Notes: generated by a model not told the origin, from the sequence alone. Counted from the first letter of the stretch, positions 51,140-60,851 are shown. The stretch: DNA of 64,000 bases from Parasphingopyxis marina (GCF_014237875.1 NZ_JACJVJ010000001.1:1104501-1168500), one strand, 5' to 3'. A program made the numbers and translations.

Positions 51140-53039
51140 CACATACGCAAGCTTCATAGAAAAGGCGTTTATAGATCCTATTCGATCTGTTCTAATCGTC
51201 GACGATCAATACCCTACGATTGATGGAACGCTTGCCGCAGCAATCAACAAAGAGTGGCACCAAGAGGATTGGGAGCACCACGCAAAAGATGTTGAGCTGG
51301 TCATATCAGAGTTTCGAGGAGCAGGACGGCCGTATCTTTTAGATATTCACGACCCAAGCCTAATTTCGGGGAAGGACGCAGATCAACGTCCGAAGTTGGC
51401 GACCGAAGTATCTAAAGAACAAGAACCGGACGTAGCCGAACATCTGCATCAGACCGATCTATTGATTTTGGACTACAATCTCGAACCGGGCAATGATGAA
51501 GATGGGAGCTTGGCTATTTCAATAGCCCGGAGCATTCTGAAAAATGCGCATTTCAATCTCTGTGTGATCCATACGAACAAAGAATTGGACGAGGTATTTC
51601 CGGAAGTGTTGATCGGACTTCTGCATCCCGATCCAGACTTCGCGGATCCAGAAACTCTGCTTGATGCGAACCGTCGCTTTGAAAACAGCGATAAATATGA
51701 CCCCGGCCGAGATCCAGGCGTCGGCCCAGCATTGAAAGCGCTTGTCAGTAAAGAGATTTACTTTCGCGCGAGAAGCGAAGGCCTTGATCCCTTTGTGATT
51801 GACGGTGGCGCTGGGGCAAGGTTTGTGCAGATTCTTCGCGACTATGGAGTGTCTGAAGAGGACTGGAGAACCTTCGTCGCCGGTGCTTTTGACGATTTCC
51901 AAAACGACGAAACGAATGGTTTGTCAGATACGGATCTTCGGATTGCAGCATGGAACGAAGGTCGCAATGGTTCGCCGCCTTGGATTCGATCTGATTTTGG
52001 ATTTCTAGCTTTTACGAAGAAGAAGGAAGGGCCGCTGCTCAAAACTTTGAGAGAAGCCCTATCATCTTGGGGACCCCGACCGTCACGATTGTTAGCCACG
52101 ATGGTTCGTGCGGAAATTGATGAGCACGGTATCGAAGTTCAGGATCGAATGCTCGGAGATTCATATGCCGCCGCAAATTGGTATTTACGTCTTGTCAAAG
52201 ACAAGACATCTGCCCGATCATTTTTGATAGATGAAACCGTTCGTCGCCATACTGAACAGTTGCTGGCGGAGATACTGCCGAGAGTTTCCAAGTTCATGAA
52301 TGAATTGATCGAGGCAGATGAAGCTACTCTTGAGGATGAAGGGAAGTTAGCAGGGGCAGACGCAGTTGAACCTGTACCAATAAAATCTGGAGCATATCTT
52401 CGGCTCGTGGACAAACGATTCGGCATCGATCTTTCGATAAACGAAAAAATGGATAGAGCGATCCGTGACCACAATGTTTTCGTGTGCAGTATGCCGGTGA
52501 CAGGCTGGCATTTGCAGACGGGGCATGTTCTGAAGATTAATGATGCATACTGGTGTTGTTTGTCTCCGATTTGTGACCTCGTGCCGGGGCAAGGCAAAAA
52601 CGATGCCCCAGATTCTTTCGACGGCTGGAAGCGTTTTACGGCCGTTTGGATGGACGAAGTCGAAATGGCGACTGCGCTCAAAAAAGTGAACAGCAATCGA
52701 TATGTTTTTCTCCGGACAAGAAGCGGAGAACAAGAGCCCTACCAAGCATTTAAGATTGTCGATGGCTCATCCGACAATCCTGTGTGGTCAACTTTTTATG
52801 CTGACGATGATGGCAGATTGTTCTGGCCCGAGGAAAGATCGCAATCACCGTTACCACTGTCGATTAGGCGGCTGGAACGGAAACTTCCGAAAAAGGATAG
52901 TGAGAGCGGTAACTTTGAGTTTGCTGTTCGGGAAGCAACTGTAGTTGCGCAGTTGCGCTACGAATATGCCTTGAACCTTCTACAAACCCTTGGCGGTTCA
53001 ATAACGCGGATTGGGTTGGACTTTCAAAAAAAATCGTAG
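51132..53039 (+). CDS. Large receiver-domain protein, partner of the dual-GHKL ATPase
   Basis: The 635-residue protein starts with a receiver-like domain: VLIVDDQYPTI with D24 and D25, LLILDYNLEPGNDEDG with the phospho-acceptor candidate D114, and CVIHTNKELDE with T148 and K150. An extra 60 residues are inserted between the first two motifs, unlike standard receivers. The remaining 470 residues have no DNA-binding or enzyme motif I recognise. Start at ATG 51132 overlaps the ATPase gene; a GTG at 51117 is an alternative. Phosphotransfer from the partner would be testable. The output domain may be the effector of the system. Confidence 0.82.
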   Translation: MNDTYASFIEKAFIDPIRSVLIVDDQYPTIDGTLAAAINKEWHQEDWEHHAKDVELVISEFRGAGRPYLLDIHDPSLISGKDADQRPKLATEVSKEQEPDVAEHLHQTDLLILDYNLEPGNDEDGSLAISIARSILKNAHFNLCVIHTNKELDEVFPEVLIGLLHPDPDFADPETLLDANRRFENSDKYDPGRDPGVGPALKALVSKEIYFRARSEGLDPFVIDGGAGARFVQILRDYGVSEEDWRTFVAGAFDDFQNDETNGLSDTDLRIAAWNEGRNGSPPWIRSDFGFLAFTKKKEGPLLKTLREALSSWGPRPSRLLATMVRAEIDEHGIEVQDRMLGDSYAAANWYLRLVKDKTSARSFLIDETVRRHTEQLLAEILPRVSKFMNELIEADEATLEDEGKLAGADAVEPVPIKSGAYLRLVDKRFGIDLSINEKMDRAIRDHNVFVCSMPVTGWHLQTGHVLKINDAYWCCLSPICDLVPGQGKNDAPDSFDGWKRFTAVWMDEVEMATALKKVNSNRYVFLRTRSGEQEPYQAFKIVDGSSDNPVWSTFYADDDGRLFWPEERSQSPLPLSIRRLERKLPKKDSESGNFEFAVREATVVAQLRYEYALNLLQTLGGSITRIGLDFQKKS

Positions 53040-53088
53040 CTGCGGGAAAGCGCAACCTTATTGCATACGGAAGCTTGGCGGCGAGTTG

Positions 53089-54207
53089 CTATTTTAGCTG
53101 ATCGACAAGAAACTCGCAGAGGACTCGCGCCATTTCGACGGGGACGGCGTTTCCTATCTGCTTTCCTGCCGCCATAAGCCCGCCATGGAAGACGAATTGA
53201 TCGGGAAAGGTCTGTAATCGTGCTGCCTGTCGTACGGTAATTCCATGGTCTTCCGTGGGATGAACAAACCGTCCTTTGGACGGGTTTACGCATGCTGTGG
53301 TCATTGTGGGGCCGGGTTTATTGGAGTCTATACGTCCATAAACGTCTTTATGACCGTCGTGGTTCTTGTGGCATTCCAACTCGCGTGATGACTCATGCCT
53401 GGAACCACCATTATGCGGTGTTGAAGCTAGGGCCGCCGTCACAAGGGGGCCGGAATTCATATGCTTAGCATTGGGGTCATTTGCTGTAGTCGGCCGGAAT
53501 GCCGCTGCCGCTGTCTTCCAAGATAATTTTTTATTCACGCCAACTTCAGTCGGCTTGTGGTGCGTTGCTTCCGGAGGCCAATCAACGCCTTTTTCCAGTT
53601 TCCGTTTATGACGCCCTAGTATGAAAACCCTCTTTCGATTTTGCGGAACACCGAAATCACGTGCATTCAGCACTACAGGATCTTCAACAACGTAATCGGC
53701 CTTTTTCGCCATGTCGTACAATCTCTTCAGATAATGCTCATGCTTGGTCCGAAGAAGGCCCGGAACATTCTCGATAAGGAAAAGCGTGGGCTTCAACGCT
53801 TTTACGTAGTCAAAATATCGCAACAGCAGTGCGTTCCGAGGATCGTCGATGCCACTGTCGTGCAGCCGGTGCTGAGAGAATCCTTGGCACGGTGGGCCGC
53901 CGAGTAAGATGTCGCAATCTCCTTGCTGCAGCCCCGTTTCCTCCAGGAACTTCATTGGTCCGAATTCTATTATATCTTCGGCAATGACTTTCGTGTCTGG
54001 CGACCATTTTTTTTGGATATTTTCACGATAAGTTGTCGATGCATGCGTGTCGTATTCCAAGGCTGCAGCGACATGAAGTTCAGCCTGGATGGCACCAAGC
54101 GAAAATCCGCCGGCACCTGCGAAAAGATCGACTGCGACTAATTTAGTTTTGTCAGAATCGTCGGTGTTCGGACGATTAGTGTCCAAGAGGGCGATGTCAG
54201 ACAGCAT
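53089..54207 (-). CDS. dcm: DNA (cytosine-5) methyltransferase
   Basis: The 372-residue enzyme has the ordered C5 motifs: I DLFAGAGGFSLG at 27-38, IV GGPPCQGFSQ with nucleophile C107, VI ENVPGLL, VIII QNRKRVFILG, IX RQAARLQTFPD and X GNAVPV. The variable target-recognition region is short, between motifs VIII and IX. It methylates a specific DNA sequence (unknown here), and the island's Vsr would repair deaminated products. No cognate restriction endonuclease is recognised unless the GHKL/receiver pair plays that role. Confidence 0.95.
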   Translation of the reverse strand: MLSDIALLDTNRPNTDDSDKTKLVAVDLFAGAGGFSLGAIQAELHVAAALEYDTHASTTYRENIQKKWSPDTKVIAEDIIEFGPMKFLEETGLQQGDCDILLGGPPCQGFSQHRLHDSGIDDPRNALLLRYFDYVKALKPTLFLIENVPGLLRTKHEHYLKRLYDMAKKADYVVEDPVVLNARDFGVPQNRKRVFILGRHKRKLEKGVDWPPEATHHKPTEVGVNKKLSWKTAAAAFRPTTANDPNAKHMNSGPLVTAALASTPHNGGSRHESSRELECHKNHDGHKDVYGRIDSNKPGPTMTTACVNPSKGRFVHPTEDHGITVRQAARLQTFPDQFVFHGGLMAAGKQIGNAVPVEMARVLCEFLVDQLK

Positions 54208-54335
54208 CTTTAAGTGTTAGCCGGCACCGCGTGGGGTTGGAAGCCAGCTGAAACAAAATTGTTGATTGTGCCTTTAGGGGCACGTTGGCGCCAGTGCGGT
54301 GGGCCGGAGAGCCTGAAGCCTTATACGGGGCCAAT

Positions 54336-54453
54336 TTGTCTAACTGTCTAACTTACTATGTTGATTCGGAGAGGTGGATACAGTGAAGGGGAAGCTGAGA
54401 GAGCGCGAGAATACGCCCTCTCAGCTTCCTTAACAGCCTAGACAGTCAGACAA
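54336..54453. repeat. Nested palindrome beside the prim-pol gene, candidate replication origin
   Basis: Outer arms at 54336-54350 and 54439-54453 (15 bp, one mismatch: TTGTCTAACTGTCTA against TAGACAGTCAGACAA) enclose an inner 12-bp perfect stem, 54390-54401 with 54418-54429 (GGAAGCTGAGAG / CTCTCAGCTTCC). No T run follows, so it is not a standard terminator. It lies in the 261-bp gap between the methyltransferase and prim-pol genes. Confidence 0.7.
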
Positions 54454-54468
54454 TCAGGCAGCCACGTG

Positions 54469-56646
54469 TTATTGGTCAACGGACCGGATCAGGGGATCCA
54501 GATTGACTAGCAGACCATCATAGCGGGCGAATTCCGCAGCGCGGTCGACTGGTGGAACTTTCAGCCAAAACTGCGGATTGCAGTGAATCCACAAGCTTTG
54601 CCGTGATCGCTCATCCCGTATCCAATGGAAGGTGCCGTCATCAAACATCCTCCAGAAGCCTTCGGTTCGATGTTGCGCCACAGGCACAGCACCAAGTTCC
54701 TCAAGGGCGTCCGTCAGCTTTCTGCTGCTTACGTATCCTTCCGTGTACCGAAGGTATGCCTTCACCTCGGAGAGAGAAAAAACATCCCTTGAGAACGGAA
54801 ATACCCGTTCCTGCATGGCGGTGATGACCGTTTGCTCCAACGGGCTCCTGCTGGATGTCCGCAACTTGGCTTTGGCTCTTGTCTCCGGCGGATGGGCTCG
54901 TGGATCGAATGTACTCAAATCCACGTGCTCCAGATATTGAAGAATGACGCCGAGATTTTCACGCCACCATGCCTGAAAACCGACATAGTAGTCGCTATCT
55001 CTCGCCACAGCGGGAGAGTCGACAAAGAAGATGCGGCGGTCCGTGTCTTCGATCAGCAACGGGGTCTTGAGATTGGAGAGAAATACGAAACTGGCGAGGT
55101 TCTTGGCTTCGCGGACCGGCACGTATTTCTCGTTTATCACGACCGTGTCGTCGGAGATCATATCCTTCAGACGATTGTACATCTGCAATCCGCTGCCAAG
55201 ATTCAGTTCCTCGATCACAACCAAAAGGTTGTCGCCGAGGAAGCCTTGGAACTGGCCTCGAACCTCGTCCGAATTCGCTTTCCGAGTGTTCTCCATTCCA
55301 ACCAATTGCCGCCAGATATTGATGAGAGTGGTCTTCCCGACACCTTGGTTCGTCGAGCGTAGAAGCAAAGCGTGTCCTAGCTTTTGGCCGGGATTACGGA
55401 CCGTCCATGCTATCATCTTCAAAAGGTGTTCGCGTTCCTCATCATGTGGGACGAGGTACTGAAGAAAATCCTCAAACGGACCAGCGTCTCCCGGCACGCT
55501 CTCGATGCCCGGTGGCACGTAGCGGTTCAGATAGAGGAAATTACCTTCCCTGTAGATGCGGTCGGATGTCGTAGGATCGAAACCGAAATCATGCAGGATC
55601 AGTACAAACTCGTTCTTCGTTAGGATTGACGAAATCGAGCCCTTCTCCCCTTCAAGGAGGTGGTTATAGCTCCTGTTGAAAGCATTCGGCCTGACGGTCT
55701 TACCGCTTTCTATGTGGACGAATTCGTCGCGTTTCTGAAGAAATGCCCACTCGCAAGCGAGCGTCATCCACCCTACTGGTTCCTTGGAACCGGCGTTCCA
55801 GGCGCTGATGCAAGTTGCACGAGCCTCGGCTTCACCCAGCCCGATGGCACTACTGGCATCGCAAAGGGCGAGAACGAAAGGTTCCCAGTTGGCTTTTGCT
55901 CCCGCAACGTAGCGAGCGAGATTGAATGCAACGAGGTTAAGCGTGTTGTTCCGTTCTCCCTCTTTGCAGTCTTTCAAGCGATCGATCGATGCACGAAGCT
56001 GGCATTCCAGAACCCAAGCAAATCGGTTCTGCTCCATTGCTGTAGCCAGTTCCGGCGTCTCCGCAGATAGCTGTATCTGACGATGATTTGCGGCATCGGA
56101 AAGCAATACAGATTTCAGGTTTTCTGGGACTTCCGCGAGATCGGCTTCGAGAGGTGATATCTCCCACTCGTACTCAAAACCAGTTGAGTGAATGGATGGC
56201 GGGGCGACAACATAGCCGCCTTCGCCACGTACATCGAGCTTGTGGGATGCCAGTCCAACCGAATTACGAACTTCATAGTCCGGATAACGAAAATAGATGT
56301 GACGGCCTCGGGCAGTTTTTGCGGTAGGTGTGCACGGCAGGTCCAGCTTCGCAACAAACTCTGCTGCTTCATCACTGTCTATATCGAGCACCAGAACGCC
56401 GCTCTGGCGGCCACATATGAGGCCAACATTAAAATTTAAGCGGTGCCATTCGGCCAATTCGTCATCGGTTGGTTGTCTGTCACGATACTCAGACCATTTG
56501 ACAACAGGACGTTTGCCTCCTGCTTCGACTGGAAAAACGTAGAATCCAGTGTCCACAAGTACAGCAAACGGGTTCGGGTTTTCGGGATTTTTATGCAAAC
56601 TATTCAAATTCTTAACTCCACATGGGATTAAGAAGAGTTTTGACAT
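54469..56646 (-). CDS. Prim-pol/D5-type replication helicase of the island
   Basis: The 725-residue protein has an archaeo-eukaryotic prim-pol-like N-terminal domain (about 25-165: PVEAGGKRPVVKW, then GVLVLDIDSDEA with D88/D90, RGRHIYFRYPD and VRGEGGYVVAPPSIHSTG) and a C-terminal superfamily 3-like helicase with Walker A NQGVGKTT near 433-440 and RRIFFVDSPAVARD later. These are the priming and unwinding parts of plasmid and satellite replication proteins. The start at 56646 has no good ribosome site; a later TTG is possible. Confidence 0.88.
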   Translation of the reverse strand: MSKLFLIPCGVKNLNSLHKNPENPNPFAVLVDTGFYVFPVEAGGKRPVVKWSEYRDRQPTDDELAEWHRLNFNVGLICGRQSGVLVLDIDSDEAAEFVAKLDLPCTPTAKTARGRHIYFRYPDYEVRNSVGLASHKLDVRGEGGYVVAPPSIHSTGFEYEWEISPLEADLAEVPENLKSVLLSDAANHRQIQLSAETPELATAMEQNRFAWVLECQLRASIDRLKDCKEGERNNTLNLVAFNLARYVAGAKANWEPFVLALCDASSAIGLGEAEARATCISAWNAGSKEPVGWMTLACEWAFLQKRDEFVHIESGKTVRPNAFNRSYNHLLEGEKGSISSILTKNEFVLILHDFGFDPTTSDRIYREGNFLYLNRYVPPGIESVPGDAGPFEDFLQYLVPHDEEREHLLKMIAWTVRNPGQKLGHALLLRSTNQGVGKTTLINIWRQLVGMENTRKANSDEVRGQFQGFLGDNLLVVIEELNLGSGLQMYNRLKDMISDDTVVINEKYVPVREAKNLASFVFLSNLKTPLLIEDTDRRIFFVDSPAVARDSDYYVGFQAWWRENLGVILQYLEHVDLSTFDPRAHPPETRAKAKLRTSSRSPLEQTVITAMQERVFPFSRDVFSLSEVKAYLRYTEGYVSSRKLTDALEELGAVPVAQHRTEGFWRMFDDGTFHWIRDERSRQSLWIHCNPQFWLKVPPVDRAAEFARYDGLLVNLDPLIRSVDQ

Positions 56647-56804
56647 AGTTCGCAGTTGGATTGCAGGCAGATAGTATAAGATGCATATATTACAATAAAT
56701 TATTACGAATTTTGCGATAAAACGTTATTTTCGTAAGATAAGTTGATAATGCATCTATCTTTTATTCTAACCCTACTTAAGTCCGCAAAGTTTACGTGTC
56801 AGCG

Positions 56805-57797
56805 TTATGCGCCAGCCCTTTTCATTTTCAGTAGGATGTTTTGTGGTTTAGGATGCGTGTATCTGAACAGCATTTTCGGGTCTTTGTGACCTGAGATGAG
56901 GGCGACTTCGGGAACGTTTAATCCGATCTCAAAGAGCCTCGATATTGCCTCGTGCCTCAAGTCGTGAAATCTGAAATCGTTCAGATTTGCTCGCGTCCGA
57001 AGCCGCTCCCATGCACTGCGAATAGCCTCTCCCGACACAGGGAAAATTCTATCTTCTGTACGGGGTTGCGTTGACAGGATCGAGATCGCGCTTTTCGAAA
57101 GTGGTACAGTCCTTGTCTCGCCGTTCTTGCTATGGCGAATATGAGCGGTTCCGGCCGATAGATCGACATCCGCCCAAAGTAAGCTCAAAATTTCGCCGCG
57201 CCGCATGGCAGTGGACAAAGCAAATTCCATCACTGGTCCGAGATGACGGTTTCGTGTGTGATGCAGAGCCTCGCGCAATTTCTCTAGCTCGCCCTCTCGC
57301 AATCTTCGCGTCCGCTGATCCCTGACCTCTGGACGCTTGATGGCCGATACAGGGTTGGTCCCAGTGTCGATGCCCCACTCGCGCGCGGCAACGGCGAACG
57401 CATGACGCAACACAGTGAGTTCTCGCCGAACGGTTCCGGGCTTAACTTCTGAAAGGCGTTCGTCGCGATAGGACGCAATGGCAGCGGGTGTGACGGCTGA
57501 CAAAGCGAGATCACAGAGCGGAGCATTCTGCATCTTCGAGATACGTAGCTGCTCGCTGGCACCACTTCGTTTGAGACTGGAAACGTCGTTCTTGTAGCGC
57601 TCCAACAAGTCTCGAAGTGTGATCTTCGATAGCGATTGTCCGTTGAGGCAGGGATAGCGCGCATCCAGCATCGCTTCCTGCGACCGCGCCCATGCGAGGG
57701 CCGCGCTTTTCTTGGCAAAGGTCTTGTATCTGGGTGTGAATCCCTTGCGCCTAATTTGGACGTACCAGCTATCGCCGCGTTTCCTGATCGTAGCCAT
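56805..57797 (-). CDS. int: Tyrosine recombinase/integrase of the island
   Basis: The 330-residue integrase has the catalytic set R199 (TAMRRGE), K224, H278-x-x-R281 (FHDLRHEA), H304 (ISGHKDP) and Y313 (RYTH), with the N-terminal arm-binding domain (TIRKRGDSWYVQIRRKG) and core-binding domain (ITLRDLLERYK). Its start lies 124 bp from the CCA end of tRNA-Arg, the normal place for such integrases. Confidence 0.94.
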   Translation of the reverse strand: MATIRKRGDSWYVQIRRKGFTPRYKTFAKKSAALAWARSQEAMLDARYPCLNGQSLSKITLRDLLERYKNDVSSLKRSGASEQLRISKMQNAPLCDLALSAVTPAAIASYRDERLSEVKPGTVRRELTVLRHAFAVAAREWGIDTGTNPVSAIKRPEVRDQRTRRLREGELEKLREALHHTRNRHLGPVMEFALSTAMRRGEILSLLWADVDLSAGTAHIRHSKNGETRTVPLSKSAISILSTQPRTEDRIFPVSGEAIRSAWERLRTRANLNDFRFHDLRHEAISRLFEIGLNVPEVALISGHKDPKMLFRYTHPKPQNILLKMKRAGA

Positions 57798-57866
57798 CTT
57801 GTCGCTCCGTGTGTCATTGCTGTGTCACGAGCGATGGATTGGACGTGCCGACGGGACGCAGGCGTA

Positions 57867-57998
<132 letters not shown>

Positions 57999-58075
57999 GT
58001 GGGCGAAGCGGGTAGCGGAACGGGCGGCTTTCGCCAACCCTGTTTATCGCATCCGCCCGCTTGCCCGCCGCTGCG

Positions 58076-58489
58076 CTATTCTTCCGCGTCTTCAGGAAAT
58101 TCGATCGGCGTGAATTCGCCGAGCCCGCAGCTTGCGCCGCGCATGAAGGCGCCGCCCGTCCGGTTGAGCACGGTGATGATGTCCGACGAGCAGAGCTGGC
58201 TGAGCGAGGTCGAATAGCTGAACGCGCGTTCGAACCGGAGGCCGCCGCAGCGGTTGGCCATGGTGTTCCGGTACGTCCGGCCGCCGGTCATCACGAAGTC
58301 GATCGTCTGATCGTCGCGGACTTCGGTGCTGCGGATCTGGCGCAGCGGGATGCAGCGTTCGGCGGTGCCGATGGCACGGGCCTGCTGCCATTCGGGGAGC
58401 TCGTCCTCCATGGCGGTGGCGGGGAGGGCGAAGGCGGCAATCCCGGCGGCGGCGCTGGCAACGGAAAGGGCAAAAATCGATCTGCGCAT
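58076..58489 (-). CDS. Secreted DUF6491-like protein
   Basis: The 137-residue protein has a signal peptide ([20 protein letters not shown]) and the pattern [37 protein letters not shown] and [10 protein letters not shown], which I recall from DUF6491 proteins. Four cysteines suggest disulfides in the periplasm. No biochemical role is known. It is the first chromosomal gene after the tRNA. Confidence 0.75.
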   Translation of the reverse strand: MRRSIFALSVASAAAGIAAFALPATAMEDELPEWQQARAIGTAERCIPLRQIRSTEVRDDQTIDFVMTGGRTYRNTMANRCGGLRFERAFSYSTSLSQLCSSDIITVLNRTGGAFMRGASCGLGEFTPIEFPEDAEE

Positions 58490-58541
58490 GGTGTCTCTCC
58501 TTTGGGCTGTCCGGAATAATGAAGCCCGGATGAACGGCAGT

Positions 58542-59204
58542 TTAAGGCATCGCCTTTCGTTTCGGCGCGGGCGCCGGCGTCTTCGGTTTATAGCGGCAGA
58601 ATTCGGCGACCTGGCAGCGCCAGCATTCGGGCGTCCGCGCCTTGCAGATATAGCGGCCGTGGAGGAGTATCCAGTGATGGGCGTGGCGCTTGAAATCCGC
58701 CGGCGTGACCTTTTCCAGCTTCAGTTCTACCGCCAGCGGCGTCTTGCCTGGGGCAAGCCCGGTGCGGTTGGAAACGCGGAAGATATGGGTGTCGACCGCG
58801 ATGGTTTCCTCCCCAAATGCCTCGTTGAGCACGACATTGGCGGTCTTGCGGCCGACGCCCGGCAGTTTTTCCAGCGCCTCGCGATCGCGCGGCACCTCGC
58901 CGCCATGCTCGTCGACCAGCATCTGCGCGGCCTTTATGACGTTCTTCGCCTTGGTGTTGAACAGCCCGACCGTCTTGACGTGTTCCTTCAGGCCTTCCTC
59001 GCCCAGGTCCAGCATCGCCTGCGGCGTTTGCACCTGCTTGAAGAGTTCCTTGGTTGCCTTGTTCACCCCGATATCCGTCGCCTGCGCCGAGAGCGCCACC
59101 GCGACGAGCAGCGTGTACGGATTGACATAGTCGAGCTCGGTCTGGGGCTCCGGATTATTCTCCGAAAGCCGGTGGAAAAGCTCGTAGATATCGGCCTTTT
59201 TCAT
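58542..59204 (-). CDS. nth: Endonuclease III
   Basis: The 220-residue base-excision glycosylase has the helix-hairpin-helix LPGVGRKTANVVL with the lysine nucleophile, then VDTHIFRVSNR with the aspartate, and the iron-sulfur set C-x6-C-x2-C-x5-C (CKARTPECWRCQVAEFC) near the end. It removes oxidised pyrimidines. AAGGAAAA precedes the ATG at 59204; the longer in-frame upstream region is the dapB antisense and is rejected. Confidence 0.95.
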   Translation of the reverse strand: MKKADIYELFHRLSENNPEPQTELDYVNPYTLLVAVALSAQATDIGVNKATKELFKQVQTPQAMLDLGEEGLKEHVKTVGLFNTKAKNVIKAAQMLVDEHGGEVPRDREALEKLPGVGRKTANVVLNEAFGEETIAVDTHIFRVSNRTGLAPGKTPLAVELKLEKVTPADFKRHAHHWILLHGRYICKARTPECWRCQVAEFCRYKPKTPAPAPKRKAMP

Positions 59205-59220
59205 GGGGCTCGGTTTTCCT

Positions 59221-59952
59221 TCAAAGCCCCAGCACGTCGCCCATCGAATAGCGCCCCGGTTGCTTGCCCACGAGCCAGAGCGCGGCCTTGATCGCGCCGC
59301 GCGCGAAGATTTCGCGGCTTTCGGCGCGATGGCCCAGTTCGATGCGCTCGCCCTCGGTGGCGAAGACCACCTGGTGATCGCCGGCGACCGATCCGCCGCG
59401 CAGGCTGGCAAAGCCGATTGCGCCGACGGTGCGCGCGCAATCGAGGCCCGCCCGGCCTTCCTCGCGCACTTCGCCCAGGGTCGTCCCGCGCCCTTCGGCG
59501 GCAGCCTTGCCGAGCAGCAACGCGGTGCCCGACGGCGCATCGACCTTGTGGCGGTGATGCATCTCGACAATCTCGATATCCCAGTCGTCGCCGAGCTTCG
59601 CCGCGGCATCGCGGACGAGATGGGCGAGCAGGTTGACACCGAGCGCCGTGTTCGCGGCCTGCAGCACCGCGATATCGGCCGCCGCCGCGTCGATCAGCGC
59701 GTGATGCTCGTCGCGCAGTCCGGTCGTGCCGATCAGGATCGGCGTGCCGGTTTCCCGCGCGGCGGAGAGAGAGTCGCCCAGCGCGGCGGGCGCGGAAAAA
59801 TCGACGAGCACATCGGCCGCCGTCGCCAGCGCGCCGACATCGCCGCCATTGTCGACGCCGCCGGCCAGCGCCGCGCGGCTTTCCTCGATCAGCGCCGCGA
59901 TCGCCCGGCCCATCCGGCCTTCGCTTCCGATAATTCCGATTGCGGTCATCAT
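59221..59952 (-). CDS. dapB: 4-hydroxy-tetrahydrodipicolinate reductase
   Basis: The 243-residue enzyme of lysine/diaminopimelate synthesis has the cofactor loop IIGSEGRMGRAI and the active-site segment EMHHRHKVDAPSGTALLLG, with the catalytic His and Lys. GAGGACGAAC precedes the ATG at 59952. It is in the same orientation as nth, 16 bp from it, so they may be cotranscribed. Confidence 0.95.
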   Translation of the reverse strand: MMTAIGIIGSEGRMGRAIAALIEESRAALAGGVDNGGDVGALATAADVLVDFSAPAALGDSLSAARETGTPILIGTTGLRDEHHALIDAAAADIAVLQAANTALGVNLLAHLVRDAAAKLGDDWDIEIVEMHHRHKVDAPSGTALLLGKAAAEGRGTTLGEVREEGRAGLDCARTVGAIGFASLRGGSVAGDHQVVFATEGERIELGHRAESREIFARGAIKAALWLVGKQPGRYSMGDVLGL

Positions 59953-60144
59953 ATGTTCGTCCTCGGCCTGTCGGCGGTTGACACTGGTTGACACAGGTCG
60001 CGGGTAAAGCGGCTTGCCTGTCCGTCCATCAGGTGGGTCTTTCGGTCCGTCATTCTGATTGTGTGGCAGACAAATTCCAACATTTACAGCTTTGCGTTTC
60101 CCGCTCCGGCTTGCCGCTCCGTTTCGCCCCGTTATGGATGAGGC

Positions 60145-60846
60145 ATGTCGGAAATTTGCAATATCGTCGTGCTGACAGGGGCAGGCATTTCCGCTGAAAG
60201 CGGCGTGCCGACCTTTCGCGGGCCGGACGGGCTGTGGGAGGGGCAGCGCGTCGAAGATGTCGCGACGCCGGAGGCTTTTGCCCGCGACCCCGATCTGGTG
60301 CTCGATTTCTACGACCAGCGCCGCGCCAATCTGGGCAAGGTCGAGCCCAACCCGGCGCACCATGCCCTCGGAAGGCTCGACGCGGCGTGGCAGGGCGAAC
60401 TGCTGATCGTCACCCAGAATGTCGACGATCTGCACGAGCGGGGCGGCGCGAAGCGGTTGCTGCATATGCATGGCGAGCTCAAATCCGGCTGGTGCCTGGC
60501 GTGCGGCGCCCGCCATCCGTTCGAGGGCAAGATGGCCCAGCGGCCGCCATGCCCCGTCTGCAGCGCAAGCGGCCATGTCCGTCCCGATATCGTCTGGTTC
60601 GGCGAGATGCCCTACCGGATGGAGGAGATCGACGCGGCGCTCTCTGCCTGCGACCTGTTCGTTTCGATCGGCACTTCGGGTGCCGTCTACCCGGCCGCCG
60701 GCTTCGTCCAGACGGCGCGGCATTATGGCGCCCGCACCCTGGAGCTCAATCTCGATCCCAGCGAGGGCAGCATTTTCTTCGAGGAAAGCCGGATGGGCCG
60801 GGCGGGCGATCTTGTCCCGGCATGGGTGGACGAGGTTCTGGGCTAG
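60145..60846 (+). CDS. cobB: NAD-dependent protein deacylase (sirtuin, CobB type)
   Basis: The 233-residue sirtuin has GAGISAESG at 12-20, the catalytic H109 (HMHGEL), and four zinc cysteines C117, C120, C136, C139. Tyr56 and Arg59 (FYDQRR) match the Y-x-x-R pair that lets class III sirtuins remove succinyl and malonyl groups as well as acetyl. The mntP gene follows 5 bp later. Confidence 0.94.
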   Translation: MSEICNIVVLTGAGISAESGVPTFRGPDGLWEGQRVEDVATPEAFARDPDLVLDFYDQRRANLGKVEPNPAHHALGRLDAAWQGELLIVTQNVDDLHERGGAKRLLHMHGELKSGWCLACGARHPFEGKMAQRPPCPVCSASGHVRPDIVWFGEMPYRMEEIDAALSACDLFVSIGTSGAVYPAAGFVQTARHYGARTLELNLDPSEGSIFFEESRMGRAGDLVPAWVDEVLG

Positions 60847-60851
60847 CCGCG

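Noticed and set aside
53089-54207. A classical type II restriction-modification pair
   Set aside because: A C5 methyltransferase and Vsr are present but no restriction endonuclease motif was recognised next to them; the GHKL/receiver pair is not a known endonuclease.
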